DNA from: Siphlonurus alternatus
Taxonomy: Eukaryota; Arthropoda; Insecta; Ephemeroptera; Siphlonuridae
Assembly: GCA_949825025.1 (NCBI GenBank)
Contig: OX463779.1
Span: 46,931,784-46,995,783 of the forward strand
Direction: 5' to 3'
DNA: 64,000 nucleotides
The notes under the pieces were generated by a model, which was given only the letters and a program-made list of their open reading frames with translations, made no database searches and had not been told where the DNA came from. This document shows, piece after piece, positions 25,421 to 37,126 of the stretch (positions are counted from its first letter, which is position 1; every line of letters starts with the position of its first letter). The translations under genes were made by a program, and so were the position numbers.

Positions 25421-28157
25421 ATGGCCAAGCTTAAGGGAGAGAAGAAAGGCAAGAGCGCCATCAATGAAGTCGTCACCCGTGAATACACCATCAACCTCCA
25501 CAAGCGGCTCCATGGAGTCGGCTTTAAGAGGAGGGCCCCTCGCGCCATCAAGGAGATCCGCAAGTTTGCAGAGAAACACATGGGTACCCCTGATGTGCGA
25601 GTAGACACCAGGCTCAACAAACAAGTGTGGTCCAAGGGCGTCAGGTGAGACTCAGTTCACAGTGTATTGTTGTTTTTATTGAAGAGCTACTGTACAGAGT
25701 ATGCATACCAGTGGCATAACCTACGTATGCATATCGGCAGCATGAATAATCGGTACTGTATTATGAGATGAGGCTATGTTTATTTATAAGTACTAGATAA
25801 AACCCAAATTTAAAGATCATTATGCTCGGTGGAGCACAGAGTGCGTTCGAGGTGACTGTCCAACCCTGTCCGGACTGGTCTGTGAAAATGGCGGTATATC
25901 TTGGTCACGTGGTCTGAAACGACATATTTACGTCACTGTCTGGTTTTAAAGAAAAAATGCGCGGTCCGACAGATCAACTACTACCAGCTGTCGGGCGCGT
26001 GAAAGGCGGCGTACAGTACTTTTTGGTTCAGTAAAAATGGAGCCAGCTGCTGTAGGTCGCTGCAATTAATAGAGAAAAGGTGCATGTATACCGTCCCGCC
26101 CAAGGATTACGCCAAAATTACCAAAACATTGCACATTTCGAGTATTGCAACGCATTTCGATGCTCATTTAGTTCTACAGTCCGACTATAGGGGGACTCGT
26201 CCGACTTTTTAGCCGGACCGCTCCAGACCGGCCGGACTGCGGAAGTGACGTCATGAGAGGGGAGGTAAGGAGGGGAAATGGACGACAGTCTGACTAAAAA
26301 AACGATTTTAGACGGTCCGGACAGGGTTGGACAGTCACCTTGAACGCACTCGTAGACTCCAGTTAAATGTATGCAGACTGTATGAAAGTTTGAGGCCCCA
26401 GAGTCTCTACATACAGTCAATGTTCTCAAGAAGTCATAACAGAAGAATGTTTTGATGTTATTCTCAGGACCATCATGATATAACCACAAGTGAGTGGGCG
26501 TATGCATAAAACATGGAAAGCCAGTATCTTACTATCCATTTATGTATGATAAATGCTAACCTTGCTGCAGACAACTCATTTAGTTCTCTTTTTTTTTTTT
26601 TTTGGTAACAAATATTTATGCATACAGTCTAACATCTTAGATTACCTGTAGACTCTATGGCACCTTGCTTCGAGACTGTCTAGCCGTATGTCTAGATGGG
26701 ATAAAGCAAAAGACGATATGTGCTGAGGCTAACAAGATAAATACTTGTAAACACTATGACTTGTGTCCATGATGGAACTACCGGCACCAAGATACTTCAG
26801 ATATCTTTTAGGGGTTAGAACAAGAGGAAATAGATTTAATTAATGCTAGAAAATTTCAGATATCTATTGTAAACCTTTGTAACATGAAAAAGATGTGTGT
26901 TATTTAGTACTACATTAAATTGGCTAGATGTTTTTGTTTGTGTTCCTGGTTCAGTTTCTCCATAATTCGAAACTGTACTATAATAGAGGCTTCAAGTGGG
27001 TACGCTTCACGATGCTTATTTGTGTAACTATGGTCCATCTTGTACACCCAACGCCAAATCTAATGCGAAAATTTCAGGGAGTGTGCCTCGAACTTTAAAA
27101 GGCACAAAGAAGCAAGTGTCTCCCCAGATGGTCATAAAATAGTGACATTTCAAGAAAAACATTAAGTGACTTTATTGCCGCAGGGAAGGAGGTGGCGAAG
27201 CTAGACAATAGATAGAATATTGAGGGTATTTGCTTAATTAACCATCAAATCCGGCCTATTGTCATTTTTGCCGCCCCCTTCCCCGCGGCAATAAAACCAC
27301 TTAGTGTTTTCCCTTGGAATGTTAGTATTTTATGGCGTTCTGGCGTGACACCTGCTTCTTTGTGCCCTTCTCAGTTCGACCACTTCCGGTACGCCGTACG
27401 CCCCAAGATTTTCGCATTAGAATTGACATGGGGTGTACTTGAAAATGAAGCAAGGTGTTTTTTTAACTTTTCTCAGTTATAAATGACGTATAAAATCTAA
27501 ATCTTGCATTATCCGCTGTACTTTTTAGTTTGGACTCGGGGTCCGTAAAGAAATTTTCCCTAAAAAAATATATTTCCTACTAAAAAATTGAATACACTTT
27601 TTTTTTTTTTTTTTTACAATTTTTACATAGGTATTTTTATTTTTTTAAAGTAAGAACTGTGACTGTTGATTCTCTCTCAGAGCTTTGACACAATAGTGTT
27701 CCCTGACGGGAAAATTTTCTCCATGAGCCACCAGGTTAGAATATTTGAATTTTTTCTCAGTAACTACAAAGTTTTTAATTAAAAAACATCTCCCCCCCCC
27801 CCCTCCCCCCCCCCATTTAGAGGGCTTATGATAATGAATGAAGAGCTTATTTTCCTCTAAAAAAATTCTAACTTCCAAAAATGCAATGTTGTGTGTTTTT
27901 TTACATCGATAGGAGGGTGGGAACACCTCAAAATAAGCTGATTTGAAGCCTCTGTAGCTGAGAGAAAAATGCTTGGGTTTGTACTGACGGAGCTGTTTGT
28001 TGACAGGAATGTTCCATTCCGCGTGCGCGTGCGTCTGTCTCGGAGAAGGAACGACGACGAGGACTCCCCCCACAAACTGTACACCCTCGTGACCTACGTG
28101 CCCGTCGCCGCCTTCAAGGGACTCCAGACCGAAAACGTGGACGCCAGCGCCGACTAA
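25421..28157 (+). CDS. RpL31: 60S ribosomal protein L31 (eL31), two coding exons
   Basis: Component of the large cytosolic ribosomal subunit, near the peptide exit tunnel. Coding exons are 25421-25644 and 28007-28157; the AG/G codon for Arg75 is split by the intron (donor CAG|GTGAGA, acceptor TTGACAG|GAATG). The product is 124 residues, the usual eL31 length. Recognisable family stretches are the basic N-terminus [20 protein letters not shown], then [12 protein letters not shown], and in exon 2 [19 protein letters not shown] and [11 protein letters not shown], ending in an acidic tail. The start is the first ATG after an acceptor (TTGTGATTGTAG) at 25413, so a non-coding 5' exon is expected. 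Stop TAA at 28155 is followed 11 bases later by AATAAA. The intron of 2.36 kb is packed with MITEs. Identification is secure; arthropod affinity is inferred. Confidence 0.96.
25839..26351. mobile_element. MITE with about 36-bp terminal inverted repeats in RpL31 intron
   Basis: Ends GAGTGCGTTCGAGGTGACTG at the left and the inverse CAGTCACCTTGAACGCACTC at the right, continuing into the CCAACCCTGTCCGGAC arm. The inside is non-coding and GC-richer than the intron. No clear target duplication is seen. The superfamily is undetermined. Confidence 0.8.
26992..27955. mobile_element. Family-1 MITE copy with nested insertions in RpL31 intron
   Basis: Outer ends AATAGAGGCTTCAAGTGGG and ATTTGAAGCCTCTGT belong to the family found at 1213, 28239, 37752 and 50593. 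The usual length is about 277 bp; this copy is 964 bp because another palindrome (27058-27424, ends TAATGCGAAAAT and ATTTTCGCATTA) and further sequence (27640-27760) interrupt it. Confidence 0.7.
27058..27424. mobile_element. Nested palindromic MITE
   Basis: Arms pair from TAATGCGAAAAT and AAAGAAGCAAGTGTC through TTATTGCCGC.GGGAAGG to their inverses (CCTTCCCCGCGGCAATAA, GACACCTGCTTCTTT, ATTTTCGCATTA). It sits inside the family-1 copy at 26992-27955. Confidence 0.7.
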
Positions 28158-28167
28158 TGTATGCGAG

Positions 28168-28173
28168 AATAAA
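28168..28173 (+). terminator. RpL31 polyadenylation signal AATAAA
   Basis: Canonical AATAAA 11 bases after the TAA stop, giving a very short 3' UTR as is usual for ribosomal protein genes. A family-1 MITE starts about 65 bases further on. Confidence 0.8.
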
Positions 28174-28238
28174 CCCTTTTAATTGTACAAATTCACACAC
28201 GTGAGTGTTTTCATTCATCTATCTCCTCTACCTTCTAT

Positions 28239-28514
28239 ATAGAGGCTTCAAGTGATGCGCTTTCGCTGCTAAGGTTCATCTTGCACTTGAAAATGAAGCA
28301 AAGTGTTTTTTTAACTTTTCTCCGTTATAAATCAAGTAAAAAATCTAAATCTTTAATTATCTACTGTATTTTTCAGTTTGGACCAAAGTTCCGTAAAGGA
28401 ATTTTCCCTGAAAAATCTTTTTCTTAGTGAAAAAATGAATTCACGTTTTTTTTTACATGGGTTTGGTATAGCGGGTGGGATCACCGAAAAATCAGCTGAC
28501 TTGAAGCCTCTATT
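28239..28514. mobile_element. Family-1 MITE copy just 3' of RpL31
   Basis: Ends ATAGAGGCTTCAAGT / ACTTGAAGCCTCTAT, 276 bp. It starts 66 bases after the RpL31 AATAAA and has the same interior as the copies at 1213 and 37752. Confidence 0.85.
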
Positions 28515-28716
28515 GATAGTGATATATGTAATGTTTTCCATCTTTAATGCTTGGAATCAGTTTCAATTGTAATACAGTAAATGACACAATAAATTTAATA
28601 CTGTAATTAAAATCTTTAGTCAAAGTAAGCTACGTATTATGTAAGTACCTTAAAGTTAAAAATTGGAAATCCTACGTTAGATTCTAACGCGTGTACTGTA
28701 TTCCAATTTTTAACTT

Positions 28717-28990
28717 AAGGGTAAGGTAACGCCACCAATGTTAAATTTTCCACTCTCATTTGTTCCTCCGAAAATATTTCAAAATATTCTCCTCTATGTC
28801 GTTCATTAGCTCTTAAAATATCGTCAATACAAATACGATCTAGTTTCCGAGTTACGTGTATTGAAACTAAACCCATTTATTGAACAAGCATACGCTGCAT
28901 TTCAGTGACATTAGAAAAATTCTATAATCCAATCGTCCGATTTTTAAAAAAAACTAGAAACAAACTTAATGCACTAGGACAAACCTTCAC
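28717..28990. mobile_element. Degenerate or partial family-4 MITE
   Basis: Begins TTAAGGGTAAGGTAACGCCA and has the family interior (CTCCTCTATGTC, AAATACGATCTAGTTTCCGA). The right end is not clear, so the end coordinate is approximate. Confidence 0.5.
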
Positions 28991-29691
28991 AGCAAAAAAA
29001 AAAAGACAATTATGAGAGTGGGAGCGACGTAAATTGATAATAACTGCACGATTTTTGACACTCGCACGTCTCACACACCCCTTTTTGGTCGGCCATTAAA
29101 CAACTGCCGAATGAAACAGGCTGACTAATGAACCAAAACAACGCTTATAATCCACTCACATAAAGTAAAAACTTTCCAAAAATGTTTTATAGTAATGAAA
29201 AAAAAGTTTTATAAATAAAACAACCATAACACTATAACAGTTTTTATTTAACTCATTATTTATAAATAAATTGAATATAAAACTGCCGTGACTTGCGTGG
29301 TATCTTTAGAGTGGGACAATTTGAATATTGATATATAGGCGCTGCGATCGCGGCGCAACTCTGGCGTTCCCTTTCCCTTAAAGAACTGTACAGTGTGTAT
29401 TCAACCTTTGTGGAAGTGTCAATTTTATATACTGTAATGATAATTGTTTCCATATTGCATAAAAGATTGACAAAAATTACTTTCTTAGGTGGAAAAAAAT
29501 AATAAATAAGGATGTTATCTTACATTGTAAGTAAAGTCAACAAAGATATTACTGATATTGCAATTTACTCTTACTGAATTTTCTTTCTGCAGCTGTAGCC
29601 GAATTTTCTAATATAGAAGCACAAGTTGAATAGCAAGTTTTTATATATTTTTTTTATATATATTATGTTCTATTTGGCACAGAAATGCATG

Positions 29692-30046
29692 TTAAGGGCA
29701 AGATAACGCCACCAATGTTAAAAAAAAATCCCTCGCACAAAAATTCTGAAAAAAATTTAAAATGTTCTCCTCTACACCCCCAATCAGTAGCTAAAATATC
29801 AGGTATACAAATACGATCTAGTTTTTGAGTTATAAATTTTTAAAGTTCACTACTTTAGCATGGAGAAATGAAACTTCCATGTTAAATAAGTCAACTTTAA
29901 AAATTTATAACTCAAAAACTAGATCGTATTTGTACACCTGATATTTTAGCTACTGATTGGGGGTGTAGAGGAGAACATTTTAAATTTTTTTTCAGAATTT
30001 TTGTGTGAGGGATTTTTTTTTAACATTGGTGGCGTTATCTTACCCA
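29692..30046. mobile_element. Family-4 MITE (TTAAGGGTAAGGTAACGC), long palindrome
   Basis: Arms TTAAGGGCAAGATAACGCCA and CCACCAATGTTAAAAAAAAA pair with their inverses at the right, including a central AAAATTTATAACTCAAAAAC / inverse stem. Copies also at 28717, 30498, 34379 and 55276. Confidence 0.8.
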
Positions 30047-30410
30047 GAAGGAAATTCACCACCAGTCTGTTTGATCTCTTTTGTAACAAGTCAAACAAAG
30101 TTTGAGTGAAATCTGACATGTTGTGAAAAAGACATTTCCTAGTCAAATCTTAATTTTTTATTTAATTTTGCATCTAGACGCAAATTATAAATTATACATG
30201 CTTGCGAACTTTTCGCAAATAAATAACCTGGGTGCAAAGTGTATATAGGCTTAAAGATGGTTTCAAATTCATAGCTTTAATAGTTACTGAAAAAATACAA
30301 AGTTTCTAACATGCCATAGTGGCTTATGGAGAAAATTTTCCCGTCGGGCGACACTTAAACCTTTATTTGAGATATGATTTAGGCAAGCAAGTTTCTAAAA
30401 GAATAAGTTC

Positions 30411-30442
<32 letters not shown>

Positions 30443-30497
30443 TTTGCATCTTTAGTTTTAATTATTTCTCAATGTGGAGATTATTTCTTACTTGTGA

Positions 30498-30866
30498 TTA
30501 AGGGTAAGGTAACACGCCCAATGTTAAAAAAAAAAAAAAAAAAATCACACATGAAAATTATGAAAAAAATTTAAAATGTTCTCCTCTACATCCCCTATCA
30601 GTGATTAAAATATCAGGTATACAAATTCCAGCTACCATACTTTTTGAATTACAAATTTTTAAAGTTGGATAATTTAACATGGAAGTTTGATTTTTCCATG
30701 TTAAATTAGTCAATTTTAAAAATTCATAATTCCAAAACTAGCTCGAATTTGTATACTTGATATTTCAGCTACTGATAGGGGATGTAGAGGAAAACATTTT
30801 AAATTTTTTTCATAATTTTCGTGTGTGAGATTATTTTTAAATTGGGTGCTCTACCTTCCCCTTAAT
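30498..30866. mobile_element. Family-4 MITE
   Basis: TTAAGGGTAAGGTAACACGC at the left and the inverse ending CTACCTTCCCCTTAAT at the right, with the shared inner stem ATGTTCTCCTCTACATCCCC. Confidence 0.8.
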
Positions 30867-31027
30867 AAAATGTAGTGAAATAATTCAATACAACTAAAAG
30901 ACCAATGTAAGCTTTTTGTAGAATTCAGAATATATTCTGTTATATTCAGACTATTTTAAAATTAAAAAGGACTGCCAGTAATTAATAATATAAATCAATG
31001 AAGGACGAAGGAAATATACAGTTCAAT

Positions 31028-31049
31028 TTTATTTCATAATTTCTTTATT
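31028..31049 (-). terminator. Polyadenylation signals of the EAR-repeat gene
   Basis: Two AATAAA hexamers on the minus strand (complement of 31044-31049 and 31028-31033), 106-127 bases past the TAA stop at 31155. Either would give a 3' UTR of about 120-150 bases. Confidence 0.7.
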
Positions 31050-31154
31050 CAACAACAAATAAACAACAATTGTAAATTATTGGAAGTATCCATCTTCCAT
31101 TCATTAATAAATAATCACACAAAATAAGTAAATACAATTTGGTTCAGAAGCATG

Positions 31155-33976
31155 TTAGTTGAGGTTCCCTTTAAGCACCGCCTCTAGCACCCTCCCCTCG
31201 AACCCACCTGCCAGGGTGACGAAGTGTCTTGGACCAACGGAGAAGGCGTTGAGGGAGTTGGCGACGGCTACGGTGGAGGCGTGGCTCTTCTCCCTGAATC
31301 CCTCCTCCCCGCGGTACAGGAAGACTGAGAGGGGGCTTGCCTGGTTCTCGGTCAACACATACAGCACCAGCTCTCGTGATGGCAGCGTGGCAAAGTGGAG
31401 GGCGACTGGAGCAATCACGTCAAGCTCCAGCCAGGGTCGGAACAAACCACTGCTCTCCTCAAGTCTGTAAGTACGATAAGCCTCAATAAATTATGTTATA
31501 TAGATGGAACTTTACTTGTTCAAATATTAAAACTCCCTTTAAAAATTTAAGTAAAACGTCTTATCATTAATTAATCAATTCAGTTTTACAATGGTACGAT
31601 TTATGATTTTTTTTTTTTAAGTTGCATTTACTCAATTATTCAATGACATAACAGATTACCCCAAACTGTTCATTACTTTTTTTTTCTCTTACAGTATAAT
31701 TTTACTATTTTATCAGTTATTTTTTATATTTTCTTTATAGATTATTAAATTATTTACATTTTAAATAGTAATTTATTTTTCTTTTTAACTTGTTCTGTAT
31801 TTTTAAACTACATACGTGCTTTTTGATCACAGGGATGCTAATTTGCTAATATTTCACAGTACTGCAAGGGGTTGAACCTTTATTTTCATAGAACAATTCA
31901 TACAATAATTGAGAGTTGTTTTTCACCTTTATTTATTTCACTTTTTATTTATTTTCACCTGAGAAGGTAGACCGTGCCCTGATGCGCTGCCTGCTGCACT
32001 AGACCGGACGCCACGGCCAGAAAGTGCTGCCCTCTGTGGCTAGTTGCTGTGACGGCTACAGCGTTGACCACGTCCAAGGTCTGCCGCGGAGCTAACTTCT
32101 CCCCCTTCAGATGCCAAACCTCCACGCTCGACTCCCTGCCAGGCTGCGCACCCTGGACCACCATCAGGTACGGGACACCCTCCACCTGCGTGGACGTTGC
32201 CTGAAGAAAAAGTTACAGGCAATGTAATAACATATCACTTCAAACGTCATGAAATATTTTTATTGCAGAAATGATTAGAGGGTTCCAAATTATGCTCCTC
32301 TGAATTTTTACAGTTTTGTTTGAGTCCCCCGGAATGATTTTTAAATAATTATTGAACGTTATTGAAAGTTCTGTAAGTTGGCACCCCTGAATCCTTTATA
32401 AAAAGGATGGAGACCAGATGCCTAGTGACGCCTTTAAAGGGCGTGGTAGCACTTTCAATAGTTATTTAAAAATAGTTCTGAGACTAAAAAAAAAACTGAA
32501 AAAATTCAGAGTAGCATAATTTGGTACCCTCTATTTATTTCTGCAATAAAATTTTTTCATGTAGGTTGTCCATTACTAGCTTAAATTTAAAATTAGTGAC
32601 ATTATATGTGGATGTACCTGAATCGGGTTTGATGCATAGAGATCTTGGTATAATGCCATCGACTTCTGTCCTTTATTTTGTTCACAATATACCTTGACAC
32701 TTGCATTAACATACGGACTAAAGGACAAAATACAATGCTGCTCACGTAGATTGATTGATAAAACTTTCTGGTTAGCTTTCAAATCACTCTGTCCTAGAAC
32801 TAAAAATGGAGGTTAAAATATATCTTGATTTTTCAAATGCTATTCATATTTTACCATCATTATCTTGTCTCGGGTAATACTCTGGTAGTAAGTTGTTCAG
32901 AGTTTCGTAATTGCATGTCATGACGTAGTTATTATCTTTTTCCTCATAAATATAGTGTGGTCTCGTAATAACTCTTGATTTATAAGCTAGAAAAAACGGC
33001 ATATTTCAGTACTTTTATTTTAATCAATATATCGTTCCTCATCTGGAATAATGAGCAATCTGTTTACCATGATCTTTTTGCAATAATAAGCCGTCTGTTT
33101 TTTCAGGTGAGTGCAACAATAAACTTTATGTTAAACCTATTTACATCTCATGATTGCACTCAACTGAAATAGCAGGTAGCTCATTATTCCGGACAAGGGA
33201 TGATATTCCGCGTTCTTACCATCTGACGGCAGGAATTTCTTAGACTTGTCACTCCATTGTAACATATCAACGACTACGTCAGTCTCAGACGCTGGTTTCA
33301 CCACAGCAAGAAGAACTTGAGAGTCGCTGACGTAAACGGGGAACATTGCCTCCACGGGTGACTTGATGGTTTGGACAGCTCGGTAGTGACTCAAGTAGAC
33401 AGCTTGGGCTGGAACAAATCAGGTTCCATTACCTCCATTGTCAACTGAATGGAGGATCGACCTCAAAATTTTTTTATTGCAGAAATGGATAGAGGGTGAA
33501 AAGTTATTTTTTTCAAATTTTTTATTAGAGTCTGGAAACTATTTTTAAAAAATTATTTAAAGTACAGAGAGAATGACGCCTCTTCACCCCTTTCTTAATA
33601 AAAGGATATGACCTAAAAGGAGCTTGAGTTCAAACCCGACCTCAGCTAAACTTTTTAGCAATACTTCTCGGGCTCTAAAAAATGTGAAAAAAATCAGTGG
33701 CTTAAATTCTCTATTCATTTTTGCAATAAAAATTTTGAGATCAATACTCTGTTCCTCCGTACCTGCAAGGCTGTGTTCTGCCACTCGTGCCGCCTCCATC
33801 AGGTGGTAAAATGTTCCCTCCAAGCCCTTCAAGTACTCAGGAGCCATTAGTTGAGGGTGCAGACTCGAAATGTTCACTCCTTGGTACAATCCTTCAACAT
33901 AGCCGTAGTCCATCGAGATTGGAGCAGTCAAATTTTTGTATGCATTGAATATGATAATATCACTGTCTTTATATGC
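31155..33976 (-). CDS. EAR gene exons 24-29: C-terminal EAR beta-propeller and stop
   Basis: Residues about 1613-2035. A second set of EAR-type blades: FPVYVSDSQVLLAVVKPA with VDMLQWSDKSKKF (exon 25), ILSFSPYVNASVKVYCEQ (exon 27), VPYLMVVQG, SSVEVWHLKGEKLAPRQT, HFLAVASG and GTVYLLR (exon 28), and VALHFATLPSRELVLYVLTE with SPLSVFLYRGEEGF and HFVTLAGGFEGRV (exon 29). The C-terminus is short after the last blade (LKGNLN), so the propeller closes the protein. Exon 24 has a mixed helical segment (EYLKGLEGTFYHLMEAARVA). Exons 28 and 29 are GC-rich. Introns 24, 25 and 27 are nearly filled by MITEs. Confidence 0.85.
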
Positions 33977-36900
33977 CTGTAACATTCTCAGTGTAAGATT
34001 TTCGCTGTCACATTTTATCTTGTACTTACAATTTTTGAACAGATTTCACTAAAATCTAAGTCGTTGATTAGGCCATCAATGTTGAGGTATGTTATTGTCA
34101 ATGCTGCTGCGTCTCTGTCTCCAGTTACAAAAATCTTTTGACCAGTTACAACTTGCTCACGTCCTTGGACCATAATATTTTCTGTAGAGAATGGTCTTTT
34201 GTCCACCAAGTTATCAACTCTGAAATATGGAAGCAGTTTAATTTAAGTACTGTTTTAGCAGCTTCAGTATTATATTGTGGCACTTCTTCATGCTTTTAAT
34301 TAGTCCTATTACATAATCACTAGAAGAAGCGATGTCAAAAAAAATTGCTTTAAATAAATCAAGTGCCTATTTAATCTAATTAAGGGTAAAGTAATGCGCC
34401 TAATGTTAAAAAAAAAAATCTCACACATGAAAATTATGAAACAATCTTAAAATGTTCTCCTCTACATCCCCTATCAGTAGCTAAAATATCAGGTGTACAT
34501 ATTTAATCTAGTTTTTGAGTTATGAATTTTTAAAGTTGACTAATTTAACATGGAAGTTCCATTCTTCCATGTAAAGAAGTACATTTTAAGATATGTTTCA
34601 TAATTTTTATGTGTAGATTTTTTTTTAACATTGGGCATGTTACTTTCCCCTTAAGTAAAAAGAAAAAAAATATTGTTAGATATTTTGGCACATGAAATAT
34701 TATATTAAATGTGTGGCAACTCACTCAATTGTATTGAAGTGAGATCCAACGAAACTCTTGACTCCTTTGATACCGAAGTTGCCTGATGTTCTCACGGCCT
34801 GCTTGACCCACCGCTGAACGTCCACCCCCTGTACGGTAGCGCCATCTGCAAGTCGCACGTCCCTCGCGTTGAGACCCTGCACGACCTTCTTGGCGGTCAC
34901 TTTGTTGTGTTCACGGCTGAGCAGCATCACGTCGCGAGCAAGGTCCAGCTTGTTGAGGGGGCCTCGCAGCGGAATGTCACCTGCACACCACACCTTGTAT
35001 GTAACCCCACAATTTACCAGTCTATCAAGCTAAAGTTCATTAAAATTTCTAACACTGAAATCTCAAGCAAAAGTCTTAGTTAAAATTTATGCTAAAGCCG
35101 TTGTAGTTATTTTATCCAATTCTGCATATGATTTTATTCCAAATTGACTACAACTTGAAAGATTCTCAATTTTTTATCAAAGAAATATTCTTGTTTTTCT
35201 AATAAAAGCAAAATCACATTATGTATTGCAAGTTTTGCTGAAGAAACAATTAGAACTTTTTCAATTTTTGAATGAAAAAACTGTGATTTCATTTACATCT
35301 ACTTATCATAAATAATTAATTAGGAAAAAAAATGAATATATATATATGTTAGCACCCAAAGCCGAATTCGGGCAAAAGCCGAAAAAAATGCCCACATCTA
35401 GTTTTGCGCATCACGAAATGAGCCAAAGCCGAAGTAAGGTTTTTTTTCGGCTTTGGCGCATTTCATTTTGAACAAAACTAGATCTGCTCAAATCGAAATG
35501 CGCCAAAGCCGATATGAGATTTTACTTCGGCTTTGGCGCATTTCATTTTGAGCAAAACTAGTTCTGCGCATCGCGGTTTGAGCAAAAGTCGAAATGATGT
35601 TTTATTTCGGGTTTGGAGCAAAATTTTGAGCACATCTAGTTTTGCGCAAAATAAAGATGATTTTAATTACGAGATGATGATTTTAATTTTAATGATATTA
35701 ATTTTAAATTTTTAAAAAGAAAAATAAAAAACTAAGACTAAACTTATAATAAATATTAGTATTGTGACCTAATATCTTTCAAGCGCTGTTTAAAAATAAA
35801 TTAATTAGGGAAAAAATAATAACTTTAAAATGTAATCATAACAGTATACGTACGTACATACCTTATAAAAAATATTGTAAAATCTGTTGATTTTATAAAA
35901 CACTCCACCATTTCTGTCACTTAATTACTATTTGATGATGTTTTTGTTAAATTAATAAATTTTTTGTTTTAAGAACTGCAGCTCAAATAAAATAGACATA
36001 TATTATACGCCACACGTTTTAAAGTATTCTTTAGATTCACTCGCTCTCACCATAGAAATATTGTCATGCACGCACTCGTAAATTTCATAGTTCTATTTCT
36101 AGGAACATTGTATAGAAGCACAAGCTTATACAACCCTGGTAGCAGCAACAATACATCATACATCAACATATATGCATACGGCAATCAAATGGGGTTAAAC
36201 TTCATTGTAGAGGTAAAGGCTACTTTCTTATCTCGTTGTACCGATAACAACCTGTATTGCATGATAGCCTAATTCTAAGACATAGAACTATGAAATTTAC
36301 AAGTGCGTGCATGACAAAATATTTCTAATGGTGAGAGCGAGTGAATCTATAAATGAATACTTTAAAACGTGTGGCGTATAATATATGTCTATTTTATTTG
36401 AGCTGCAGTTCTTAAAACAAAAAAATTATTAATTTAACAAAAACATCATCAAATAGTAATTATGTGACAGAAATGGTGGAGTGTTTTATAAAATCAACAG
36501 ATTCTACAATATTTTTTATAAGGTATGTACGTACGTATATACTGTATGATTACATTTGATTATGATTAGTTTTTTTTGTTTTCTTTTTAAAAAATTAAAA
36601 TAAATATCATTAAAATTAAAATCATCATCTCGTCATTATAATAATAATAATAATAAAATTAACGCGGCAAATGTGGCTTGGCTATTAAAATCATCTTTAT
36701 TTTGCGCAAAACTAGATGTGCTCAAAATTTTGCTCCAAACCCGAAATAAAATATCATTTCGACTTTTGCTCAAACCGCGATGCGCAGAACTAGTTTTGCT
36801 CAAAATGAAATGCGCCAAAGCCGAAGTAAAATATCATATCGGCTTTGGTGCATTTCGATTTGAGCAGATCTAGTTTTGTTCAAAATGAAATGCGCCAAAG

Positions 36901-37039
36901 CCGAAAAAAAAACTCACTTCGGCTTTGGCTCATTTCGTGATGCGCAAAACTAGATGTGGGCATTTTTTTCGGCTTTTGCCCGAATTCGGCTTTGGGTGCT
37001 AACATATATATATATATATATATATATTATTTATTTATT

Positions 37040-37126
<87 letters not shown>

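Noticed and set aside
25385..25635. Minus-strand ORFs opposite RpL31
   Set aside because: Shadows of the highly biased RpL31 coding sequence.
27645..28157. Minus-strand ORF of 142 residues with a poly-Gly run
   Set aside because: Covers MITE sequence and the antisense of RpL31 exon 2; the Gly run comes from a C tract.
35533..36818. Matching 60-residue ORFs (MAHFILSKTSSAHRG...) on both strands
   Set aside because: They lie in the two arms of the large palindrome; low complexity and no start or splice context.
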